A stretch of 64,000 bases of DNA from Bidens hawaiensis (taxonomy: Eukaryota; Streptophyta; Magnoliopsida; Asterales; Asteraceae), in NCBI GenBank assembly GCA_021521415.1, contig JAIQDT010000295.1, positions 620,001 to 684,000 of the forward strand, read 5' to 3'. Each line of letters opens with the position of its first letter. Positions within the stretch are counted from its first letter, which is position 1. The translations under genes were made by a program, and so were the position numbers. Below, in pieces: positions 12,735 to 23,278 of this stretch. The notes under the pieces are model-generated. The model searched no databases. It was not told the origin of the DNA and saw nothing but the letters and a program-made list of their open reading frames with translations.

Positions 12735-15700
12735 TGTAACACCCCGTAACCGCAGCGGAAACGTGAACGGGATGCAACAGACACGTCTGATATCAACAGC
12801 ATTGCTTATAAAGAAAACACCACTACATAAATTTACGCCATATTACATTGTTCCAAGTTTAGTTAACGTCTAGGCGTTAGCACATAAGTTTTACCAACAG
12901 TAAATTAACATATTTAATACAAAAGATCATTAAGCTTCCACAAAAAAAAGCACGCATCGTCAAGCATGTAGCAATTATTCCAGTTTGGGGGTACCTAAAA
13001 AGCAAGTAAAGAAAACGGGTCAACTACGAATAGTTGGTGAGTTTCACTAATTTAAATAAACAGTGACAAATCATTATAATAATCATATATTAGCGATGTA
13101 ATTATGCTGAGCCCACAAGTGAAACCTCTGACTATCCACACACAACCCCGTGGCATACTCCGCCCACGAACCTGCCCCAAACCGCTATGCCTAACATTAC
13201 ATATCAAAATAAATAACAACAAAATAGACATGTGCAACTGGCTGGGAAACATCAGCAAATCCAAGCCGGACCAGTTGGGTTTGTCAGACCAATAGTACTA
13301 TTCACACTCTACCGGCTTTTAGCTAATCACTCGTGTTGCGGGGCCTTACAATGTTAGCAACTCAGACAATTACCATCTTAGTACATTTCCGTACGATTCC
13401 CGTACAATAAAACATATATAAATACACGCAAATCCATGCGTTCAGTATGTACTTAAACATTTCAATAACAACATGCTTTCCGCCCCGAGAAAATATTTAA
13501 AAACAATTCAGAAAAGGGGCTCGTGAAACTCACCTTATCGTAAGCAAGCAGGTACACAGTACGCAAGCTATTAATCCGGATCTGTAATACGATCCCTAAG
13601 TTCGTTACTATACAATCACTATTAATACAAATTTAACCGTGTTAACTGGTACATCTGGGAACACTGTTAACCCAGTACTGTACCGGTTTTGGGGGCAATG
13701 TTAACCCAGAAACACTTCTCCGGACTCAGATTGTGATATCGTTTAGAGTTCAATAGTTAAAATTACTCTTATTTCATTTTCCCCGTTTTGCGTGCCTAGC
13801 ACGGTTATCCGTTTTCACGTTTCAAAAATGAGTTTGGTCACACACGACCCGAAAATAGTTGTTGACTGATGATTTAATTATAGTTGTGAAATTAGAGCTC
13901 GGTTTAGACGCCCCGATTGGCCGCGGGACCCGTTTCCGTCTTTAGTGTACCGGAAACTGTTAAATCGGATAAAATTACTCAAATCATCCGAATTATTTTT
14001 CGATGATTTATTTTTACTTGTTTAACTCAGTTTTATGGAAATAGTTCATTTTTAGGGTTTTTATACACCAGTCAGCTCGTTTAGGCGAACTTTAACGGTT
14101 TACGCGTTTTAAGCTTTAAAAGTTTGTTTTTATTTTCTTTTTAGCCCGAATAATTATCCGTTTAATATCGGATCTTGAAATTTTGCATAATTCACTTTTT
14201 AACAGTGGGGAATTTTATAAAAATATTTCCAGAATTAATTTTTATATTTAAAATTTATTTATTTATTTTTAAACACCATTTAAACACTAAATATGTCGTA
14301 AATACCAAATGACTTTATAAAAATCCCAAATTTTTCCTGGATGACCCCTACCATCCACATAGTCTCCTGTAATTTTTCCAGAACCAAAATCTATTTTTAC
14401 ATGCCATTTTCACTAAAACCGAGCTAGAAAACCCTAGAACTTGTTTAACCGAAAAGCCTACTTAGACTTCTCCAACTGACTTAAAATTTTGTGTGTGACT
14501 TTTACATGTTATAAAAAGCTTATCTGAAATTTTCCCGAATTTTTCATGATATTTAACTATTTTTCACCATTTTTAGCCAAAACCGAGCATTAAATTCACC
14601 AAATATTCATCCTTTGTCCAAAAATTACCAAAATTTCACAAATATCATATTTTCATGTGTAGATCATCTCTGTGAAATTTCGTAGCCTAACTCTAAACGT
14701 ACCACAATCTGTCCAAAACACTCATAACCGAACATAAACCGAATATACCTTTTGTTTTCCCCCACTACAAGCTACACACTCGTCTTTCCGCCTTATCTAC
14801 CACTAAATACAGAACCTACAACCAACATACCACAATACCAAGCAAGTTACACTCACAATCAAGCCTCTTACACTATAGTTTCAGTTATTGTTTCAAAACT
14901 AAAGTTTAAACCGTAAAAATTCGTTTTTGGTTCGTTTAACTCTTTTCTTTGACCAAGATCCCTTGTATAACCCGTATACATCACTTGATCATGCAAGAAT
15001 CGGTTTCATCTAGGGTTTCACCCTTTTCACTTGAAACCTCATTTTCTTGCAAATACCCTCAAGAAACGAAGATGAACACGTACATAACTCGATTTTTACC
15101 TCGGTTTTCTTGCTAAAATCTCGGGTTTTTAGTTCATGATTTGGAGAGAATTAATGGATGTTGCAATGGATGTTATAAAAAAAGTGATAAGTAAGGGGTA
15201 TAAACCCCTTATCCGATCGGAATAGATAGGGGGGTGGGGTGGGGCCCACCTCTCCATTTTTAGCCACATATTTATATTTTTGAAATCTGGATAACGTTTT
15301 GGATAATCTGGTTCAGTTCGTTTTTCGATTAAATGTTTAATCTAACTTAAAACGAGGCTAAAATGGTCGTTTTCGGCTCAAAAAAAGAAATTTATTTAAA
15401 ACCGATTTGAAAACTTTAAAAACTTAAACCATGACATTTATTATCTTAAAACATCATATTATTAATAATTGCGCATCTTTTTCGTCTTGATCGATCGTCT
15501 CTTGCTTGGTTTGGTATTAAAGGTTTCGTTTAACGTACCGACGTACCATTAAATCGAAATTCTTTTTCTGTGCTTTAATTCACTTATCCCGAAGCATTAA
15601 CACATCGTAAACATCACTAAATATTATATATCTCGTCTATAATGTAATCCTCGATTCGTTCGGGCTTCAATAACCGTTAATCGGTTAATCGTATTTCCAA

Positions 15701-15847
15701 TACGATTAACTGTATAATCGAGTATAATCCGTACTGTGAATCATACATACTCGTATAAACGCAGTATAATTCATATATTCATTATTAAATAACACATAAA
15801 TAGTATATACCGGCTAGGGTATACCTGATTTTGCCGGAATCGTTACA
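12735..15847 (-). repeat. Element F 3' LTR
   Basis: This 3113-bp LTR starts TGTAACACCCC and ends GAATCGTTACA on the plus strand. It aligns along its whole length with 59739-62821, with only a few percent of differences by eye. One indel of about 30 bases lies near 14485-14515. There is no coding sequence inside. The element reads leftward, so this is the 3' copy. Confidence 0.9.
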
Positions 15848-15884
15848 TTCTCCCCCCGTAAAACAAAATTTCGTCCTCTAAATT

Positions 15885-16034
15885 TTACGCGTCGACTACT
15901 TCCTTTTGAGGAAATAGGTGGGGGTATTTCTTCCGGAATTCTTCCTTTCGTTCCCATGTATATTCTGGGCCTCGTTGCGAATTCCATCTAACGTTGACCA
16001 ACGAAATCTTATTGTGTCTAAGTTGCTTGATTTT
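15885..16034 (-). pseudogene. Element F pol C-terminal fragment (chromodomain-like end)
   Basis: The minus-strand frame gives LRHNKISLVNVRWNSQRGPE, then YTWERKEEFRKKYPHLF, then a stop at 15885-15887. The Trp...TWE...YPxLF pattern is the usual C-terminus of Tekay/Del-type gypsy polyproteins, where a chromodomain-like module follows integrase. A polypurine tract and then the 3' LTR follow on the minus strand. The fragment is cut off at about 16035, where copia element C begins. Everything upstream in pol is missing. Confidence 0.75.
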
Positions 16035-16035
16035 C

Positions 16036-16542
16036 TGTTGGTGCATGTTTTTGTAACAGATGATCTTTCGTGTTTGTTAGAGCAACGGTCAAAGGGGAGT
16101 CTGTTGGTGCATTTTGTGACCGTCGCTATGCAATTCTGACCAGCGGAACGCCACAGGCGAAGTTAGAACAACTTCGCCATAGGCGAAGTTAGCACAACTT
16201 CTGCCATAGGCGAAGTTATATCAACTTCGCCATAGGCGAAGTTGTAACAACTTCGCCTACAGGCCCAAGCCCGTGAAGTTTATATATATATATGTGTGTC
16301 GTGTTTAGTTTTAAGGATCTAGAAATCAGAGTATTGTGTGATAAGTTTAATTAGCTAGAGAGAAACCGAGAGAGTGAGCCGTGTGGGACGGCCCGAGGTA
16401 GAGCTCACCTCGGGTCGGCCGTGTCATTTGTTTTCATGTTTGGTATGTAAGTGTTTTGATTATTATATAAGAATCTGCAGATTTGATTATCCCGTTCTTG
16501 TATTTGTTCGTGTACGTGTTTGTGTTCTTCATCTTTACACCA
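16036..16542 (+). repeat. Element C left LTR with GGCGAAGTT array and doubled start
   Basis: The LTR start TGTTGGTGCAT occurs twice, at 16036 and 16102. The second copy is preceded by a polypurine tract (AAAGGGGAGTC), as if a PPT-LTR join had been copied behind a truncated LTR start. At 16156, 16182, 16209 and 16234 there are four inverted pairs GGCGAAGTT...AACTTCGCC, 25-27 bases apart. A TATA stretch (about 16280-16292) follows. From about 16470 the sequence matches, in reverse, the LTR at the right edge of the window, and that match stops near 16542 where gag sequence begins. Confidence 0.65.
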
Positions 16543-16570
16543 ACTTTGGTAATCAAATTCTTTCAGAACT

Positions 16571-16714
16571 CAAAGGTTTGGAAGGCCTCACATTCAATCT
16601 TCAATGAGATATCCTAATGGGACTTACAGGAATTACCGAGATACTAACTTTGGAAAGCCAAAGTTTGGGATGTATAGACCCAAGACCAATTGGTCTTGGG
16701 TCCCTAAATTCTAA
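16571..16714 (+). pseudogene. Element C gag C-terminal fragment
   Basis: The frame reads FGRPHIQSSMRYPNGTYRNY and, further on, RPKTNWSWVPKF before a TAA at 16712-16714. The last residues correspond in position and style to the end of element A gag (RAWVSND then stop). The rest of gag is deleted. As in element A, the stop is followed by a pyrimidine run ending in TGTGCAG just before pol. Confidence 0.6.
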
Positions 16715-16728
16715 TCTTTTGCTTTGTT

Positions 16729-17199
16729 GTGCAGGAACAGTTGAACAGGGCTTCCAATAATCTTTGGGTTGTGGATAGCGGCTGTTCCCGGCACATGACG
16801 GGTAACAAATATTTGTTACACGATTTGAAACCTGTTCAAGGAGGGAGAGTAAGTTTTGCCGGAGAAAGTGGAGGCAATATTACTGGAAAGGGAACGGTGT
16901 CGAACGGAAAGATGACGTTGGAGAATGTCAACTTTGTAGAAGAATTGAAACACAATCTGCTGAGTGTGTCGCAGATTTGTGATAAGGAGTACACCGTTCA
17001 TTTTACAAAGAACGAGGCGATCGTGCTGAAACCGGGTTTTCAGATACCAGAGGAGTGGATTTTGATGAAGGCTCCTCGTGATAGGAATACGTACATTATG
17101 GATATGAGATCAACTGAAATGGCCACGGCAGAGTCATGCCTTTTGACAAAAGCGAGTGAAACAAAGTCCGAATTGTGGCATAGGAGAATGGGACACATT
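16729..17199 (+). pseudogene. Element C pol, 5' part: protease and GAG-pre-integrase
   Basis: The translation gives LWVVDSGCSRHMTGN, which holds the copia aspartic-protease DSG site, then VSFAGESGG, then LWHRRMGHI, the start of the GAG-pre-integrase domain. Element A pol has the same blocks (MWIIDSGASRHMTGN, LWHRRMGHI). The frame is open, but no ATG precedes the protease and gag is in another frame. The gene is cut after GHI by element A; the 5-bp duplication ACATT covers 17195-17199, and the frame resumes at 45408 with HLRKMNHIV. The pol gene therefore read through this point before the insertion. Confidence 0.8.
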
Positions 17200-17648
17200 T
17201 GTCGGACCGGTGCGGGACACGGTTTCCCAACGATTCACGGGGCAACGTGTTAGAGTGCGGAATCCTCTAACACGGCGATTCGGTGGTGATCAACAACGCG
17301 CGGTAACGATTCCTAAGACGGTTTGACACCTAGGGACGGAGGAAAGGACCGACACGTGAAGAACGGGCAGAGAGTATTTCAGCAGAGTGGTGGTTCGTGA
17401 CTGTGTGTAGAATGTGTGCTCTCTTGTGAAATTTCCTAAGTTTCGTTTATATATCGAAAACTGGTTCGATCGAATGAGTCTCTCATTCGATCGAACGAGA
17501 CCTGGTTCGATCGAATCAGTCACTGATTCGATCGAATCAGTTTCTTTTGACATTTTCAGTCCGTTAACTTAGTTTCACGATCGTTATCTTCATATCGAAC
17601 CATCCTGATAGAACTGGGGACATACACATGACATTTCATGTCCTAACA
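17200..17648 (-). repeat. Element A outer 3' LTR and adjacent polypurine tract
   Basis: This 449-bp LTR reads, in the element sense, from TGTTAGGACATG at 17648 to GGTCCGACA at 17200. The complement of its polypurine tract (AACTCCCCCTTGG) lies at 17649-17661. Four ATTCGATCGAAT-type motifs precede the TATA box (plus-strand coordinates 17446-17453). Confidence 0.9.
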
Positions 17649-17996
17649 AACTCCCCCTTGGAGCCAGTTCTATTTACTTACAATCAATCGAGTTCTCTTG
17701 CTCGATCGTAACTCCCCCTTGGAGTTATCTCACTCTCTCTTTTCTCAAAGCTAATGGTGCGCATGTTGCATCCACGAACTCCTTTCATCATGAAGTTCTC
17801 TCAGGATCAAATGGTCCAGTCAGTCAGACTTACCATAGGTTCCGCATATCCTGAGAAGCTGTCAATTGAAACTTTAGATAAACATTTAAGCACAATCTAT
17901 CACAATGTTCCAAAACAAATTACATTCAACTCAAAAACAATTACAACCAGAAGATTAAACCTTTCATTACAACAAGAAACAAAATAAACATGACAA

Positions 17997-18613
17997 TTAA
18001 GCTTCAGTCTCTTGTGCATACTTCTTCTGTTGCTCTTTCCAATTTGATCCTGCATGTATGTCATAGGCAAAGCAGATCCTAATGACATTTCTATACGTTA
18101 AAGCTTGCTCCATGTCTTCGGGGGCGTAGAGAATCTCTGTCTTGTACAGCGTGTAGACGTCCTCCCGTGACAAGTTTGTGAGCCACATAGGATCAAAGAT
18201 ACGAATTGTGCTCCAATTTCCATTGTCGTTGAGCACGATGACTGCTTCATGCAGTCTTCCGTCATAGTACCAATGCCTGAACGCTTTGTAGAAGTCCTGC
18301 GTCATCTTTCTTAGAGGAATCTTCTTCATCGTGAGTGGTGGCATGTACTTCAAAACAATCTTTGGCCTGTTGGTGATCGGATCGATCTCCCTTTTACTTG
18401 TATATCTCTTTGGCCTTTGTGGAGTGATCATCTTCCATTTTGAGCTGTATTCCATTCGCAATACACTCTGATAATACGTTGCAAATGGAGATGAACTTGC
18501 ATAAAGCATATCAAGATAGTTAAGACGGTTTAGATCAAAAATAGGAAGAGTCTTCAAGTCAGTGATACGTTGAAAGTACTCAACCCCTTTTTCTCTCTTG
18601 ACAGCAATGCAAT
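17997..18613 (-). pseudogene. Outer-copy ORF4, C-terminal part
   Basis: The minus-strand frame matches residues of the complete ORF4 (31161-32407) from LNCIAVKREKG to the C-terminus, including DPMWLTNL and NVIRICFAYDIHAG. One substitution changes Lys to Thr in the stretch read as RKMTQDF here and RKMKQDF in the inner copy. Upstream it is joined at about 18614-18620 to spacer DNA from downstream of pol instead of to the rest of ORF4. The two source sequences share TCTT at the join. It cannot encode the full protein. Between it and the LTR (17662-17996) lies the ordinary 3' untranslated part of the element. Confidence 0.8.
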
Positions 18614-18619
18614 TAAGAC

Positions 18620-18895
18620 CCATCAAAACCCGCCCCGATCACTTTCAGTCATCTGGTTAATGGCTATCCTCATAATCTACTAGTAGAAGTAAGGACCAAC
18701 ACACATCCGAAAATGTGTCCATCAAACTGAGGTAACCGACATAATTTTAAGCGATAGTGATGTATAAAAATTTAATATTTGAAAAATGAAAATAAGCTGT
18801 ACAGACATAACAAATCTTTTTGATGTCTCAGTATGATAGCGTCTGTGTACTATCACCTTTCTTGAACAAGATCAACTTCTCAAAATTTTGAAATT
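18620..18895 (-). repeat. Displaced pol-ORF3 spacer segment
   Basis: These 275 bases repeat the segment at about 26839-27113 (and 37190-37466), which normally lies just downstream of pol. Here it sits between the outer ORF4 fragment and the truncated LTR of the inner copy. Both ends are joins with short shared bases (TCTT on one side, AAATT on the other). Confidence 0.8.
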
Positions 18896-19313
18896 TGTCA
18901 TGTGTATGTCCCCAGTTCTATCAGGATGGTTCGATATGAAGATAACGATCGTGAAACTAAGTTAACGGACTGAAAATGTCAAAAGAAACTGATTCGATCG
19001 AATCAGTGACTGATTCGATCGAACCAGGTCTCGTTCGATCGAATGAGAGACTCATTCGATCGAACCAGTTTTCGATATATAAACGAAACTTAGGAAATTT
19101 CACAAGAGAGCACACATTCTACACATAGTCACGAACCACCACTCTGCTGAAATACTCTCTGCCCGTTCTTCACGTGTCGGTCCTTTCCTCCGTCCCTAGG
19201 TGTCAAACCGTCTTAGGAATCGTTACCGCGCGTTGTTGATCACCACCGAATCGCCGTGTTAGAGGATTCCGCACTCTAACACGTTGCCCCGTGAATCGTT
19301 GGGAAACCGTGTC
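18896..19313 (+). repeat. Inner-copy 5' LTR, truncated at both ends
   Basis: It aligns with the complete LTR from its 16th base onward but stops 13 bases before the normal end (CCGTGTC, then foreign sequence). The U3 part holds four ATTCGATCGAAT-type motifs starting at 18992, 19013, 19033 and 19054, at 20-21 base spacing. TATATAAA follows at 19076-19083. This is presumably the main transcript promoter. Confidence 0.85.
18992..19083 (+). promoter_or_regulatory. LTR promoter: four palindromic motifs and TATA box
   Basis: Each motif is ATTCGATCGAAT or a one-base variant, with the palindromic core TTCGATCGAA. The 21, 20 and 21 base spacings place the copies on the same face of the helix. The last copy ends about 11 bases before TATATAAA. 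The same motif recurs in the leader, in the internal promoter and in the ORF3 leader intron. Confidence 0.7.
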
Positions 19314-19357
19314 ATTCGATCACTGTCTTATTCACGTTAGATTCGTGGTATCAGAGC
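19314..19357 (+). other. Primer-binding site with a template-switch scar
   Basis: TGGTATCAGAGC at 19346-19357 is the initiator-Met-tRNA type primer-binding site. In the outer copy it sits 3 bases after the LTR. Here 32 unrelated bases replace the LTR end: the first 20 match 19943-19962 of the leader, and the next 12 match leader sequence just downstream of the site (about 19370). Confidence 0.75.
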
Positions 19358-19759
19358 CTTTGGTTCTTGATTCACGTTAGATTCGTGGTGAAATTCGTGT
19401 TTTTCTCGCGAAAATCGTTATTTTTGCTGGAAAATTCCGAATTTTTGGTGTTTTTGATCTTGGTGTTCGTCGTGTTCTTGTCAAAAACTGTTAAAATTGT
19501 CATATTTTGGTGTTTTGATCTTGGAAAAGTGTGTTAAAAGTTCGAGTTTCGTCAAGAACGTTCTTCGCGTTCTTCGTGTTCTTCGTGTTTTTGGTGTGTT
19601 TGATCCGTTTTTTGGTTGGTGTTCATCTGTTTTTGTGTTAAAAGTCTCATTTTGATCTTACTTTGCTCCTTGATCTTCTAAGATTCGTGTTTGTGGTTCA
19701 AAATTCGAAAATCCGTCAAAATCTCCTAATTTTGGAATTTCCAGATTTTCCGATCGAAC

Positions 19760-20160
19760 CAGTCTATTTTTGGAACTCATTCGATCGAATAGCCCTCCTA
19801 TTCGATCGAACCAGTTTGAACTTGGACCGAATCAGTTTTTCCCGCCTAGAAATACTCCAAGTTCATTCGATCGAACCAGATTCGTTCATTCGATCGAACC
19901 AGTCTCCAGTTGATCGAATAAGTCACACATTCGATCCGTCCATTCGATCACTGTCTTATTCGACTGTCAGAACCCGTTCGATCAAACCATACACTCAATC
20001 GATCGAATCTGTTAACCCATTCGATCGAACCAGTTACACATTCGATCGAATAACTTTCAGAAGATCAGTTCGGTTTTCCAGAGAGACATTCGATCGAATC
20101 AGAACATATTCGATCGAATAAGGCACTCGTCCGATCGAACCAGACTCATTCGATCAACAG
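19760..20160 (+). repeat. Leader array of ATTCGATCGAAT motifs
   Basis: About fifteen copies or near-copies of the motif lie between the primer-binding site and the gag ATG. They are irregularly spaced with variants such as GTTCGATCGAAC. The stretch has a fortuitous open frame of Phe-Asp-Arg repeats, which I do not regard as coding. The stretch before it, 19358-19760, is T-rich leader with no gene. Confidence 0.75.
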
Positions 20161-20185
20161 TTCAAAGTTAACCAAAGGATCAAAA

Positions 20186-23100
20186 ATGGCTTCAAGTTCG
20201 AGTACCAACAAGAGGATCCAATCGATTCTCGAAAGCGATTCTGAATCGGGAAGCTATAACAAGCCACCAAAGCTAATGACTTTAAACGAATTTACAACCT
20301 GGAAGACAAGATTTCAAATTCATATAACAGGTGTAAATCCTGGACTTTGGGAAGCTGTCCAGACAAGTTGGGTGCATCCAACGAATGATGATGGTGAGTC
20401 GTTGAGCTACTTTAGGCTATCTGAAGAACAAAAGATAGCCTTCGATGCTGAGAAGAAAGCCTTCTCCTTACTATCACAAGCACTCTCCACTGATCTTTTT
20501 CATCAGTTTAACCAGTTTACTACAGCGTCAACTCTTTGGAACGCACTGGTTGACCGATGTGAAGGATCTGATTCCCTTAGAGAAATTCACGCACGGGAGC
20601 TCAAGCGTGAATTTGATCTGTTTAGTCCAGAGTCGGGAGAAGATATTGAGTCGTTACTGTCGAGATTTTACCATCTAATGTCAGAACTCAAGTCCTATAA
20701 CGTCAAAACTACAGGGACTGAGAAAGTTAGATGTCTTGCACAAGGACTTCCACCTAGCTGGAGCACCTTCCTGACAGTAATGAGAAGAAGTCATCAGCTG
20801 GAGACGATTCTCCTGTCTGATTTTATTAAAGAAATCAGACACGAAGAGGCTGAACTAAGAGCCTCTTCCAGAAAACCGAGATCAACTTCTGACAAATCAC
20901 TTTACATGTCAAAACCTCCTTTGTCAGATTCAACTGATCATGCTCCGATGAAGACTGCTTTTGTCTCCTCAACGTCAAATCAATCAAAGGGGACTGAAAC
21001 GAGATCTTCCGTCCCACTATCAACTTCTGGAAACTCAAGTACTAACTCCGGACCCAAGTCAACGGAGAAAGCAACGTTGAATACTGAAGGCTTGGGAACA
21101 GTAACAGTGGAGGTTGCCAAAGAACACATGGCAACTCTAGGCACGATAATTGAGTCCTACAGTTTAATGGTGGCGGGTAAGCTAGGAAATAGTCATCTGG
21201 ACAGCGATGACTATGAACAGCTTGACGAAGATGATATGGAACGCATAGACATTATGTGGGCTCTTGGCAGTGCGTTCCGAAGGGCCAGAAAGTGGACGAA
21301 GAAAACAGGTCAGGCCCTCTCAATAAACAACAAATCCAAGTTCGGCTTTGATAAAAACAAAGTAAAATGCTACAACTGTGGCGAACTTGGTCACTTTGCC
21401 AAGGAGTGCTCGAAGCCAAGAAGGGAAGGTCACCAATATCCCTTCCGAACCACTTCATCATCATCCACTCCTGCTGCAGCAGCTGCAACTGTCAACCTTG
21501 AGAGACAACTGGTCCCTCAAAATCAAACCGCAGCAAACAACGTCGACATCAACAACGAAACTGCTCTTGCAGTTCAAGGGGATGAAGGCGAGACATGGAA
21601 CTTGAGCATCAACATGGCTGATGTCACAGTAGTAGATGAAAACTCTGAAACAGAGTCTGTTGTTTCCTCGACCAATGAAGAATATACTGTCGATGAACCA
21701 GCTGCTGAAGTCCATGAAGGAGAACCTGAGGTTGAAGTGGTATCTTTGGAGATTAAGGAGGATCACGAAAAAGAGTCAAATGTTCCTCAAACATCTCCAT
21801 GTTCGACAATTCCCGCAGAGGCTGCTAAAGTTGAAGAAGTCAACGAAGTAGAGTCTAAAGCAACTTCTGCATCGTTTCTGGAAAAAGCTGGGAATCTTTG
21901 CTTTGCATTCATGGCAGAGACATCAAATGCCAAGGTAAGTTCTAACCCATCAACTCCCAAACCAGAAAATGTTAAATGTTTAAAATGTGAATTGTATGAA
22001 CAAGAAATTCAATCTCTAAAAGAGAGAATTGAAGATCTCGAGGCTTACAAACAAGCAGCCTCAAGATCTTTAATGGAACTGACTGACGCGCTTGCACAGA
22101 ATAAGGCTTGGAAGCAGAAAGAGTCTGTTTTTAAAGAAAAGATTGATAGCCTTAAGCGTCAGAACAAGGAACTTGAAATATGTGTTCTGAATCAACAAGA
22201 CTCTATCAATTTTCACATAAATAAGAATAATGTTTTGAAAAAAGAATTGGAAAACTTGAAAGCTGATTTTGAATCATTGAATTTCAAATTAAAAAGTTAC
22301 TCAAATTCATCTTATTTATTAGAACACATCATTCCCGAGTTCCGAGGCAAAAAGGAAAGAGGCGTGGGATATAACAATGTCCCACCCCCGATCCTGAATC
22401 AATTTTCAAGCACACCAGGAGCTGTGCCGGATGATGAATCAAATGATTATATACCCGAGGACACAAACCAAATTTCTAAGTCTAAGGGTAAAGAAGTCAT
22501 TGACCCAGCTCCTGAGTCCAAACAAAATGTTGATGCCACAGACTTAGGTTCCACAACTAAATCGGGCCCACCACCATCTAAGTCAAAGGCAACAACAACA
22601 AGAAGTTCTCAGAAGAAAAAGTTTAATCCTAAATCTGAGAAAGTCTATGTGGAACATAGTACCCAGTTTGTAAAGGAGGGTAACGTTAATGAAAAACATA
22701 ATTTCCCAAAACACCCTCCTAGACAAACTCCACCCCAAAATGTCAAATCCAGGGGGTACTATGATAACAGACAAAACCAGAGTTATTTCTCTCCACCAAG
22801 TCAAAGGGGGAGAAACTACTGTTTTTCGTGTGGAGAGGTAGGGCATATAGCAAGATTTTGCTATAAGTACACGGATCCTAAGCAGTACATATCGACTCCG
22901 GATCCGAGGTATGTCAAGTCACCTCCTAGGAGGCGACCGACCATTGACATTCAAGGTCAAGAACGGTTTCACACACCGAGGTCGGTTTCTCCTCGGAAAC
23001 CTCAGCCAACCTCACCACACCAATCCCCAAACCCCTCAGATCCAAGTATTTCCACTTCGACAAGTGAAACTCAGTCTTCAACCAGCTATCTCAAACATGC

Positions 23101-23263
23101 TGAGAAGAAGACTGACTTTTGGAAACCTAAGAAAACTAACACTGTTGATAACAACGTCAAATCTGAAAACAGTGTTAATGAGGGTAAATGGATTGAATTG
23201 TTCATTCGTGATGAAGATGGAAAACCCAAGACCTTAAGGGCTTGGGTTTCCAATGATATTTAA
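20186..23263 (+). CDS. gag: Copia Gag polyprotein (inner copy)
   Basis: This encodes a 1025-residue capsid/nucleocapsid protein for the virus-like particle. Residues about 1-230 resemble the copia gag fold (LNEFTTWKTRFQIHI near the start, and HARELKREFDLF). CYNCGELGHFAKEC near residue 400 is a CX2CX4HX4C zinc knuckle, and a second, CFSCGEVGHIARFC, lies near 885. A coiled-coil stretch is at about 600-710. Long gag with two zinc knuckles is usual for SIRE/Maximus-type elements. The ATG at 20186 is the first in frame after the motif-rich leader. The TAA at 23261-23263 is followed in the same frame by pol, so stop-codon readthrough would give Gag-Pol. The minus-strand copy has two one-base indels and is broken. 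Confidence 0.9.
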   Translation: MASSSSTNKRIQSILESDSESGSYNKPPKLMTLNEFTTWKTRFQIHITGVNPGLWEAVQTSWVHPTNDDGESLSYFRLSEEQKIAFDAEKKAFSLLSQALSTDLFHQFNQFTTASTLWNALVDRCEGSDSLREIHARELKREFDLFSPESGEDIESLLSRFYHLMSELKSYNVKTTGTEKVRCLAQGLPPSWSTFLTVMRRSHQLETILLSDFIKEIRHEEAELRASSRKPRSTSDKSLYMSKPPLSDSTDHAPMKTAFVSSTSNQSKGTETRSSVPLSTSGNSSTNSGPKSTEKATLNTEGLGTVTVEVAKEHMATLGTIIESYSLMVAGKLGNSHLDSDDYEQLDEDDMERIDIMWALGSAFRRARKWTKKTGQALSINNKSKFGFDKNKVKCYNCGELGHFAKECSKPRREGHQYPFRTTSSSSTPAAAAATVNLERQLVPQNQTAANNVDINNETALAVQGDEGETWNLSINMADVTVVDENSETESVVSSTNEEYTVDEPAAEVHEGEPEVEVVSLEIKEDHEKESNVPQTSPCSTIPAEAAKVEEVNEVESKATSASFLEKAGNLCFAFMAETSNAKVSSNPSTPKPENVKCLKCELYEQEIQSLKERIEDLEAYKQAASRSLMELTDALAQNKAWKQKESVFKEKIDSLKRQNKELEICVLNQQDSINFHINKNNVLKKELENLKADFESLNFKLKSYSNSSYLLEHIIPEFRGKKERGVGYNNVPPPILNQFSSTPGAVPDDESNDYIPEDTNQISKSKGKEVIDPAPESKQNVDATDLGSTTKSGPPPSKSKATTTRSSQKKKFNPKSEKVYVEHSTQFVKEGNVNEKHNFPKHPPRQTPPQNVKSRGYYDNRQNQSYFSPPSQRGRNYCFSCGEVGHIARFCYKYTDPKQYISTPDPRYVKSPPRRRPTIDIQGQERFHTPRSVSPRKPQPTSPHQSPNPSDPSISTSTSETQSSTSYLKHAEKKTDFWKPKKTNTVDNNVKSENSVNEGKWIELFIRDEDGKPKTLRAWVSNDI

Positions 23264-23278
23264 ACCTTTTGTTTTTGT

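Noticed and set aside
19663..20121. Open frame of 152 residues in the leader
   Set aside because: It is a by-product of the ATTCGATCGAAT repeats (Phe-Asp-Arg runs) and lies in untranslated leader.
18992..20160. CRISPR-like array
   Set aside because: Repeats are only 10-12 bases, palindromic, irregularly spaced and part of a plant LTR element.
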